Positions 11,476 through 19,556 of a stretch of DNA of 64,000 bases are shown piece after piece. The stretch is from NCBI RefSeq assembly GCF_932274485.2, contig NC_065883.2, forward strand, positions 17,730,222-17,794,221, read 5' to 3'. A model generated the notes under the pieces. That model was not told where the DNA came from, made no database searches, and saw only the letters and a program-made list of their open reading frames with translations. The position numbers and the translations under genes were made by a program. Every line of letters starts with the position of its first letter. The first letter of the stretch is position 1. Source of the DNA: Patella vulgata. Lineage: Eukaryota > Mollusca > Gastropoda > Patellidae.

Positions 11476-11585
11476 TCGGTGATGATATGACTCATTCCAC
11501 CTTACAGTTACAGCAATTACCATATTGAGAATTTACCGTTCAAGGACTCCATTTTGGCATTGAATTGGAATTTGAAGAAAAACTG
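11476..11585 (+). other. Candidate exon, duplicated copy 1
   Basis: It is bounded by a pyrimidine-rich acceptor (TTTTTTCCAG) and a donor GTAACA. In the phase set by 11104 it reads VGDDMTHSTLQLQQLPY, a stop, then EFTVQGLHFG. The stop suggests a decayed coding exon or a non-coding one. An identical copy lies at 15433-15542. Confidence 0.25.
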
Positions 11586-11699
11586 GTAACAATTTCATTT
11601 AATTTTTATATTTTCTATATTTTTTTTTACCAGTGTCCTACAATGATTAGTGTATGTGAACATACAATCCCAAGTATTTATATGACTCTTACATGCAAC

Positions 11700-11893
11700 A
11701 GAGAGAGAAAAATGACATAAACAAGGCCTTACGTGTACTTGTATTTGAAGAATCAAGTAGTCCAAGCTATGCCTATATGCATACCGGTAATCAACTACGA
11801 CGACGATTAGCTTTCTTCCGTTTCCACCCTTTCCCTGCACACTGTTCCATTCTACTTAGCCTACAGACGCTAGGTCGTTTCGGGAAAAACGAC
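11700..11893 (+). other. Candidate exon ending in a strong donor, duplicated
   Basis: A frame running from about 11693 reads QQREKNDINKALRVLVFEES and on to LGRFGKNDR, meeting CAG/GTAAGG at 11893. The acceptor side is uncertain (possibly ATGCAACAG near 11700). No homology is recognised. The copy is at about 15657-15850. Confidence 0.2.
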
Positions 11894-12199
11894 AGGTAAG
11901 GTTAAATTTGATATGAATAATTCGTTTGCTGGTATGGGTATTTAGCAAACGGAGGAAACCGAATGGCCCAGAGAAAAACTCAAAGAGATTGGACAGGCGA
12001 CTCTACTCCTTGAAATCGAAACCATGCCACTTAACACAATGACAGACCCTGTGATTTCATGTGAATGCATTAACTACTAGACCATTCCCCCCCAGCCCCA
12101 CCCCATATTGAATAAAAGTATGGCTTATTTCAAATATGATATTTACATATAAAGAAAGTAGAGAGACTTCAATCTTACTAGAAAAATACTAGATTACCT

Positions 12200-12323
12200 G
12201 AAATGAAATGGGGTTTAAAGACAACGTCCTACTGTTCAGCTCCGACTGGTCTAATGCAGTGTGCTAAGAGAAAATGTTTGTCCGGGCAGCGACACTATGG
12301 CCTACTCTCATAGCGAATTCAAA
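12200..12323 (-). mobile_element. SINE-A tail half, cut by the LINE (duplicated copy 1)
   Basis: GAAATGAAATGGGG begins a diverged SINE-A in antisense display, running to GCGAATTCAAA, where the LINE 3' tail begins at 12324. Its other half lies beyond the LINE at 23717-23880. The same piece recurs at 16157-16280. Confidence 0.75.
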
Positions 12324-13096
12324 TGATGATGAGATAGTTGTATTTTACGTCCGCTTCCACCGAGGTGATATCGCAGACAATGACATGTTATGTGTACAAG
12401 GTGCATTAATTTACAATGTGATTAGTGAGAAATAATCGGATAATTAGGTTTTCATATATATGTACATAGGACAATAAACAACAGTAGGATAACATGTGCA
12501 AAGGACGAAACAGGTGCCAATAGACATTCACAAGCATGCGTTTTGACGGAACAGACATGGACAAGACGGACATTTTCACAGACATAGACATAATATGTAC
12601 ATATATATATATTTTGGGTCGTTTGGGTTGGTCTGGTCGTTCTGTCCGGTAGAATGGCAGGGCGGTGCAACTCTACCTTGGGGCTTTGTTGGTGAGTATG
12701 AGTCCTGGTCCATTCTTCCTTCCATTTGGGTATGTTGTCCGGTATGGTGGCGTTGTTACATCTTTATTTATGTTATTCAGTCCTTTTATTGTTGGTTCTC
12801 TGAAGGAAGAATCCAGCACCTGAAAAAGAAAGCTAGAGAAGAGAGAGTATTTGATCTTACTTTGGTTTTATGGTTATTTTGTCTAGTAAGGCTTCGTGGG
12901 GGGGGGGGGCGGGGAATCATTATAAACTAATAATAAAAATAATAAGTGAGAGTTAAAAAAAAAATAAAAAAAAAAAATTGTTAAACTGAATTGCAGATAA
13001 ATAATAAGAATGATAAATTTCTCATAAATTATATTTAATGGTAATAATGAGAATAATAAATTACTTATGAATTATATTAATGGTTCATTATACATT

Positions 13097-13765
13097 TTAA
13101 AAGATACTGGTTGATTCATGGAAGAGACTCAGACAGTTGTCAATCTTCCATGGTTTACCTATGCATTGGAAGGGCTTATCTATTCCATAATAGTGTTGGG
13201 CAGTTTCGTCTATCATAATTCGAATCATGTCCAGTAGATTTTGGTGTTCTCTGTCGTTCAGGTGGATCATATCTTTCTGTAGCATCTTTTCTGAGGCCGT
13301 TCTCCAGTTCTTTTTCTGGTAGGAGTAAGTTCCCCCGTAGTGCAACATGGGGTATGGGGCCAGTTTCCTCAGCATGTGCTGATTTAGCTTCTCTTGTATA
13401 TGAATATACTCGAGAGGACTAGCGAAGTATCTGGGTTTAAGCCTTGGGTAGGAATTTATCCAAATGACAGGAATCATCCCGACTCTGCCCTGAATGGCAA
13501 GCATGACCTCGATGATATGGTCAGCAAGTGTTTCGGGGTTGGTGTCGGGCTGAATGTCATTGCCCCCGATATAAACAAGTGCTATATCTGTGGCTTTGGA
13601 TATTCGGCTCAGTCTACTTCTGCATGATGAAACCCTGGCCCCACTTACTCCGTAGTCCAGTATGTTGTGGCAATTGTGGATCGGTTGTTTTGTTTTCTTG
13701 GCGTACTTCTGGAGATGTCTGATGTAGGATGATCCAGTTAGTGCGACGTTCGGTTTACTGGCCAT
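13097..13765 (-). CDS. LINE ORF3 copy 1: SGNH/GDSL-like hydrolase
   Basis: 222 codons, identical in product to the ORF at 17056-17724; see that entry for the motif analysis. This copy sits in the truncated LINE part, so it has lost any link to an intact ORF1/ORF2 of its own, although the ORF itself is still open from an ATG. Confidence 0.75.
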   Translation of the reverse strand: MASKPNVALTGSSYIRHLQKYAKKTKQPIHNCHNILDYGVSGARVSSCRSRLSRISKATDIALVYIGGNDIQPDTNPETLADHIIEVMLAIQGRVGMIPVIWINSYPRLKPRYFASPLEYIHIQEKLNQHMLRKLAPYPMLHYGGTYSYQKKNWRTASEKMLQKDMIHLNDREHQNLLDMIRIMIDETAQHYYGIDKPFQCIGKPWKIDNCLSLFHESTSIF

Positions 13766-14009
13766 GATGAAGAATGATTAGACTATATTGTTTGTGGTTT
13801 TATATCCTGTGCTTGACACTCTAGACCTAATTGACTAGTGAAGGTGGGTCTTGACTGTGGGTTAGATTGTCATGACACGCGGCTTGCTTTCGAGCTTCTT
13901 TGTTTGGTCCATGTTCGATCAGTTGTCATTGATCTTTGGGGGAGTTTGTTCAATTAATCAGTGTGGTTTCATAGATTGGTTGATTGGTCTATTGAATCTT
14001 GTTAATGAG

Positions 14010-14460
14010 GTAGGGAGGTTTACGCTTCCTTCGAGAGGACATTTTTGCGCTCCACCCTACTGTTGATTAGTTGGTTTTATTAGTTGATTTATTAATTTTA
14101 TCGGAGTTATATTAGTTGTGTAAGGCGGATTACGCTTCCTTCTAGAGGACATTTTTGCGCTCCACCCTACTATTAATTAATTGGTTTTATTAGTTGGAAG
14201 ATTAGTGGTTTTATTATAAATGTAGGGAGGTTTACGCTTCCTTCTAGAGGACATTTTTGCGCTCCACCCTACTGTTGATTAGTTGGTTTTATTAGTTGTG
14301 TAAGGCGGTTTACGCTTCCTTCTAGAGGACATTTTTGCGCTCCATCCTACAGTTAGTTGATTGGTTTAATTAGTTGATTTGTTAATTATATCGGAGTTAT
14401 ATTAGTTGTGTAGGGCGGTTTACGCTTCCTTCTAGAGGACATTTTTGCGCTCCACCCTAC
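14010..14460 (-). repeat. Five 51-bp hairpin repeats, copy 1
   Basis: Counterpart of 17969-18419 at offset 3959. Details are given there. Confidence 0.8.
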
Positions 14461-14479
14461 TCTTAATTGATTATATTCA

Positions 14480-15137
14480 TTATTTTATATATTTGGTCAT
14501 CCCTATGTTCTCAATAAAATCCCAGACAAGTTGTGATGTCCAGTGTCTATCGTCGGGTTGTGGAGAGAGGAGTGATTTGAGACAGAGGGTGTTTCCCCTC
14601 TCTGCTAGATTCTTAATTACAGATTGACGTTCTTTGTTCAATTGATTGCAGTCAATTAGCAGGTGAGACGTGGTCGCGATTTGTCCACATGGGCATTTAA
14701 TTGGATTGAAGGTGAAGTCTTTTATTACGTTTATCGTTTTAAGCCTCGTGATGAGTTTGCATATTTTGATTGATGGATGATTGGTGTAAACCTTGTCTAC
14801 AAGATTGCTATCAATTTGATAGCGATGAGTATTCTCTTGTTTTAGACGGGTTTTCCAAACATTTTTAATTTTATCTTTGGCTATGCTTGTGAATTCTTGA
14901 CTGCTGTATTCTAAATTTTCTATATCAGTTAATGTCAACCCTTCCTTGGCTAGCTTGTCAGCCTGTTCATTGCCGAAGATATTGATGTGGGAAGGGATCC
15001 ATGCAAGGACTACTTCTCTTCCGTTATTTTTGATTGTTTGAATGATATATCTAATTTGGTGGATTATGTCCTGTCTGCTTTTGGAATAGTCTGATTCGAT
15101 GGATTTAATGCTACTTAGTGAGTCTGATAGGATAACG
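14480..15137 (-). pseudogene. LINE ORF2 C-terminal fragment (RNase H part), copy 1
   Basis: The frame equals residues of the 18439-19158 ORF and reads up to ILSDS at the RNase H third motif. It then stops matching at 15137, where a 14-nt junction and the second duplication copy begin. The catalytic TDGS block and everything upstream are missing, so it cannot encode a working RNase H. Confidence 0.8.
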
Positions 15138-15151
15138 ATTTATAAAGAGTA
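15138..15151. other. Duplication junction filler
   Basis: ATTTATAAAGAGTA joins copy 1 to copy 2. TTATAAAG also occurs directly before the first unit (about 11188-11195), and AGAGTAG occurs within the unit start at about 11205-11211. The filler may therefore be templated from neighbouring sequence, as seen in end-joining or template-switch repair. Confidence 0.6.
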
Positions 15152-16156
15152 GATTTTGCCAAGAGTAGACATAAACGCGGGCACAGACTAGAAAAAATCT
15201 TTTTACACTTTTGTGTTAGTTGAATTGTAATCTAATTTATGTTTAAAAAAACAACCTTAAATCAAATAAGCAGATATTTTCCCCAAACCCTCCGTTCAAC
15301 CTCTGACTCTGTCACTCTGTGGAATATTATTAGGCCCCTATTTTCCTGATTCAGTCACAGTTAATAAATAATAAATAATGGAACTAGAATCAGTCTGTGG
15401 AAGTTTCTCTATAGTTTCATTATTTTTTCCAGTCGGTGATGATATGACTCATTCCACCTTACAGTTACAGCAATTACCATATTGAGAATTTACCGTTCAA
15501 GGACTCCATTTTGGCATTGAATTGGAATTTGAAGAAAAACTGGTAACAATTTCATTTAATTTTTATATTTTCTATATTTTTTTTTACCAGTGTCCTACAA
15601 TGATTAGTGTATGTGAACATACAATCCCAAGTATTTATATGACTCTTACATGCAACAGAGAGAGAAAAATGACATAAACAAGGCCTTACGTGTACTTGTA
15701 TTTGAAGAATCAAGTAGTCCAAGCTATGCCTATATGCATACCGGTAATCAACTACGACGACGATTAGCTTTCTTCCGTTTCCACCCTTTCCCTGCACACT
15801 GTTCCATTCTACTTAGCCTACAGACGCTAGGTCGTTTCGGGAAAAACGACAGGTAAGGTTAAATTTGATATGAATAATTCGTTTGCTGGTATGGGTATTT
15901 AGCAAACGGAGGAAACCGAATGGCCCAGAGAAAAACTCAAAGAGATTGGACAGGCGACTCTACTCCTTGAAATCGAAACCATGCCACTTAACACAATGAC
16001 AGACCCTGTGATTTCATGTGAATGCATTAACTACTAGACCATTCCCCCCCAGCCCCACCCCATATTGAATAAAAGTATGGCTTATTTCAAATATGATATT
16101 TACATATAAAGAAAGTAGAGAGACTTCAATCTTACTAGAAAAATACTAGATTACCT

Positions 16157-16280
16157 GAAATGAAATGGGGTTTAAAGACAACGTCCTACTGTTCAGCTCC
16201 GACTGGTCTAATGCAGTGTGCTAAGAGAAAATGTTTGTCCGGGCAGCGACACTATGGCCTACTCTCATAGCGAATTCAAA
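16157..16280 (-). mobile_element. SINE-A tail half, cut by the LINE
   Basis: The SINE-A sequence runs to GAATTCAAA at 16280. The family consensus continues CTGCCAAGG, and that continuation is found at 23721 after the LINE. TCAAA (16276-16280 and 23717-23721) is the LINE target duplication. Confidence 0.8.
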
Positions 16281-17055
16281 TGATGATGAGATAGTTGTAT
16301 TTTACGTCCGCTTCCACCGAGGTGATATCGCAGACAATGACATGTTATGTGTACAAGGTGCATTAATTTACAATGTGATTAGTGAGAAATAATCGGATAA
16401 TTAGGTTTTCATATATATGTACATAGGACAATAAACAACAGTAGGATAACATGTGCAAAGGACGAAACAGGTGCCAATAGACATTCACAAGCATGCGTTT
16501 TGACGGAACAGACATGGACAAGACGGACATTTTCACAGACATAGACATAATATGTACATATATATATATTTTGGGTCGTTTGGGTTGGTCTGGTCGTTCT
16601 GTCCGGTAGAATGGCAGGGCGGTGCAACTCTACCTTGGGGCTTTGTTGGTGAGTATGAGTCCTGGTCCATTCTTCCTTCCATTTGGGTATGTTGTCCGGT
16701 ATGGTGGCGTTGTTACATCTTTATTTATGTTATTCAGTCCTTTTATTGTTGGTTCTCTGAAGGAAGAATCCAGCACCTGAAAAAGAAAGCTAGAGAAGAG
16801 AGAGTATTTGATCTTACTTTGGTTTTATGGTTATTTTGTCTAGTAAGGCTTCGTGGGGGGGGGGGGGGCGGGGAATCATTATAAACTAATAATAAAAATA
16901 ATAAGTGAGAGTTAAAAAAAAAATAAAAAAAAAAAATTGTTAAACTGAATTGCAGATAAATAATAAGAATGATAAATTTCTCATAAATTATATTTAATGG
17001 TAATAATGAGAATAATAAATTACTTATGAATTATATTAATGGTTCATTATACATT
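16281..17055 (-). other. LINE 3' UTR
   Basis: 775 nt between the ORF3 stop and the TCATCA tail. It holds an A-rich patch (about 16914-16938 on the plus strand) and a 14-guanine run. Open frames on the plus strand here have no recognisable content. Confidence 0.7.
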
Positions 17056-17724
17056 TTAAAAGATACTGGTTGATTCATGGAAGAGACTCAGACAGTTGTC
17101 AATCTTCCATGGTTTACCTATGCATTGGAAGGGCTTATCTATTCCATAATAGTGTTGGGCAGTTTCGTCTATCATAATTCGAATCATGTCCAGTAGATTT
17201 TGGTGTTCTCTGTCGTTCAGGTGGATCATATCTTTCTGTAGCATCTTTTCTGAGGCCGTTCTCCAGTTCTTTTTCTGGTAGGAGTAAGTTCCCCCGTAGT
17301 GCAACATGGGGTATGGGGCCAGTTTCCTCAGCATGTGCTGATTTAGCTTCTCTTGTATATGAATATACTCGAGAGGACTAGCGAAGTATCTGGGTTTAAG
17401 CCTTGGGTAGGAATTTATCCAAATGACAGGAATCATCCCGACTCTGCCCTGAATGGCAAGCATGACCTCGATGATATGGTCAGCAAGTGTTTCGGGGTTG
17501 GTGTCGGGCTGAATGTCATTGCCCCCGATATAAACAAGTGCTATATCTGTGGCTTTGGATATTCGGCTCAGTCTACTTCTGCATGATGAAACCCTGGCCC
17601 CACTTACTCCGTAGTCCAGTATGTTGTGGCAATTGTGGATCGGTTGTTTTGTTTTCTTGGCGTACTTCTGGAGATGTCTGATGTAGGATGATCCAGTTAG
17701 TGCGACGTTCGGTTTACTGGCCAT
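17056..17724 (-). CDS. LINE ORF3: SGNH/GDSL-like hydrolase
   Basis: 222 codons from an ATG. It shows the SGNH blocks in order: TGSS at residues 10-13 (block I, candidate nucleophile serine 12 or 13), YGVSGA around 38-43 (block II glycine), IGGND at 66-70 (block III, N69), and KDMIH at 164-168 (block V, D165 and H168). The family comprises esterases, lipases and acyl or acetyl hydrolases. The substrate is unknown. There is no signal peptide or transmembrane helix. It lies 714 nt downstream of ORF2 on the same strand and inside the element boundaries. CR1-type LINEs carry an esterase domain within ORF1, so a role in the retroelement particle or in membrane interaction is conceivable, but that is inference. 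Its origin by capture is open. Confidence 0.8.
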   Translation of the reverse strand: MASKPNVALTGSSYIRHLQKYAKKTKQPIHNCHNILDYGVSGARVSSCRSRLSRISKATDIALVYIGGNDIQPDTNPETLADHIIEVMLAIQGRVGMIPVIWINSYPRLKPRYFASPLEYIHIQEKLNQHMLRKLAPYPMLHYGGTYSYQKKNWRTASEKMLQKDMIHLNDREHQNLLDMIRIMIDETAQHYYGIDKPFQCIGKPWKIDNCLSLFHESTSIF

Positions 17725-17968
17725 GATGAAGAATGATTAGACTATATTGTTTGTGGTTTTATATCCTGTGCTTGACACTCTAGACCTAATTGACTAGTGA
17801 AGCTGGGTCTTGACTGTGGGTTAGATTGTCATGACACGCGGCTTGCTTTCGAGCTTCTTTGTTTGGTCCATGTTCGATCAGTTGTCATTGATCTTTGGGG
17901 GAGTTTGTTCAATTAATCAGTGTGGTTTCATAGATTGGTTGATTGGTCTATTGAATCTTGTTAATGAG

Positions 17969-18419
17969 GTAGGGAGGTTTACGCTTCCTTCGAGAGGACA
18001 TTTTTGCGCTCCACCCTACTGTTGATTAGTTGGTTTTATTAGTTGATTTATTAATTTTATCGGAGTTATATTAGTTGTGTAAGGCGGATTACGCTTCCTT
18101 CTAGAGGACATTTTTGCGCTCCACCCTACTATTAATTAATTGGTTTTATTAGTTGGAAGATTAGTGGTTTTATTATAAATGTAGGGAGGTTTACGCTTCC
18201 TTCTAGAGGACATTTTTGCGCTCCACCCTACTGTTGATTAGTTGGTTTTATTAGTTGTGTAAGGCGGTTTACGCTTCCTTCTAGAGGACATTTTTGCGCT
18301 CCATCCTACAGTTAGTTGATTGGTTTAATTAGTTGATTTGTTAATTATATCGGAGTTATATTAGTTGTGTAGGGCGGTTTACGCTTCCTTCTAGAGGACA
18401 TTTTTGCGCTCCACCCTAC
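17969..18419 (-). repeat. Five 51-bp hairpin-forming repeats between ORF2 and ORF3
   Basis: Units at 17969-18019, 18079-18129, 18181-18231, 18259-18309 and 18369-18419, at spacings of 110, 102, 78 and 110 bp. In the sense direction each opens GTAGGGTGGAGCGC and closes GCGTAAACCGCCCTAC with small variants. The ends can pair as a 9-bp stem (with wobble), a small internal loop and a further GCGC/GCGT stem; TCCT and AGGA may pair in the loop. Some variants fall at paired positions and keep G-U pairing, others make one mismatch. The spacers are AT-rich and lack the repeat. Its place just before ORF3 makes a structured RNA element (translation signal, packaging or stability) a fair guess. Confidence 0.8.
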
Positions 18420-18438
18420 TCTTAATTGATTATATTCA

Positions 18439-19556
18439 TTATTTTATATATTTGGTCATCCCTATGTTCTCAATAAAATCCCAGACAAGTTGTGATGTCC
18501 AGTGTCTATCGTCGGGTTGTGGAGAGAGGAGTGATTTGAGACAGAGGGTGTTTCCCCTCTCTGCTAGATTCTTAATTACAGATTGACGTTCTTTGTTCAA
18601 TTGATTGCAGTCAATTAGCAGGTGAGACGTGGTCGCGATTTGTCCACATGGGCATTTAATTGGATTGAAGGTGAAGTCTTTTATTACGTTTATCGTTTTA
18701 AGCCTCGTGATGAGTTTGCATATTTTGATTGATGGATGATTGGTGTAAACCTTGTCTACAAGATTGCTATCAATTTGATAGCGATGAGTATTCTCTTGTT
18801 TTAGACGGGTTTTCCAAACATTTTTAATTTTATCTTTGGCTATGCTTGTGAATTCTTGACTGCTGTATTCTAAATTTTCTATATCAGTTAATGTCAACCC
18901 TTCCTTGGCTAGCTTGTCAGCCTGTTCATTGCCGAAGATATTGATGTGGGAAGGGATCCATGCAAGGACTACTTCTCTTCCGTTATTTTTGATTGTTTGA
19001 ATGATATATCTAATTTGGTGGATTATGTCCTGTCTGCTTTTGGAATAGTCTGATTCGATGGATTTAATGCTACTTAGTGAGTCTGATAGGATAACGGCTT
19101 TTTGGGTGGCAAGCCATTCGATTGCAGTTTTAATGGCCATCAATTCTGCGGTGTACACAGAGCAATGTTCTGGTATCCTTTTCTTGATGTTTAGCTTTAC
19201 TTTGGGGATGAAAATGCCGTACCCTGTTAGTCCCTGTGTATTATTTTTCGACCCATCTGTATAGATTTTAATATAGTCTGCCCATTTTGTGTCTATCAGC
19301 TCTAGTGTTAGTGCTCTAGCCTCTATGGGATTATCGTGTTTGTTTGTATGATTGGATTGCTTAATTGCCAGGGTGGAGTGACGGGATAAGTTTTTGTTTC
19401 TATTATTGTCCCTTTTAAACCGTGTTTATTTAAGACATCGTTTGACATTTGCCCGAATGTCATAGGACGCGTATTTTTCCTATAGCCTATTCGTTTGAAT
19501 TGTTGGAGGCACTTATATGTCGGACATTTTCTTTTAGCATTTGCAGTTTGCCCCAA
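18439..19556 (-). pseudogene. LINE ORF2 C-terminal part: RNase H and Cys-His tail, out of frame
   Basis: It continues ORF2 after two phase changes. The stretch with KCPTYKCLQQF and RPMTFGQMSND is in one frame down to about 19410. From there on RNase H is in a second frame. RNase H shows YTDGS (about 19255-19270), TAEL, ILSDS and NEQADKLAKE, so all four acidic motifs are present. The end carries KCPCGQ...HLLIDC, the Cys-His motif usual at the C-terminus of I/Jockey-group ORF2. The product stops at WDFIENIGMTKYIK. The first phase change lies near 19525-19535 and the second near 19405-19415. Confidence 0.75.

Larger units (their letters stand above)
11195..15137. repeat. Tandem duplication, copy 1 (3943 bp)
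   Basis: It matches 15152-19096 with an offset of 3957 bp that becomes 3959 after a G-run. By eye the only differences are a 12 versus 14 guanine run (near 12898 and 16855) and one substitution (13844 G against 17803 C). The unit covers about 1.1 kb of flanking DNA and the 3' 2.8 kb of the LINE. It ends inside the RNase H coding region. Confidence 0.9.
12324..15137 (-). mobile_element. 3' part of the I/Nimb-like LINE, duplicated copy 1
   Basis: This is the copy-1 counterpart of 16281-19096. It holds the element's 3' UTR, ORF3, the five-hairpin block and the C-terminal part of ORF2, and breaks off within RNase H at the duplication junction. It arose by the tandem duplication and not by its own insertion, because flanking DNA is duplicated with it. 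Confidence 0.85.
15152..19096. repeat. Tandem duplication, copy 2 (3945 bp)
   Basis: The second copy of the unit at 11195-15137. This copy is continuous with the full LINE, so it carries the original LINE 3' end. It includes a candidate exon at 15433-15542 and the SINE-A half at 16157-16280. Confidence 0.9.

Noticed and set aside
12595-12930. 111-codon plus-strand ORF with tryptophan and glycine runs.
   Set aside because: It is antisense to the LINE 3' UTR, duplicated at 16552 with a different C-terminus because of the G-run, and low in complexity.
17969-18419. The regularly spaced 51-bp repeats as a CRISPR array.
   Set aside because: The spacers are similar to each other and vary in length, the repeats lie inside a eukaryotic LINE, and no cas gene exists.
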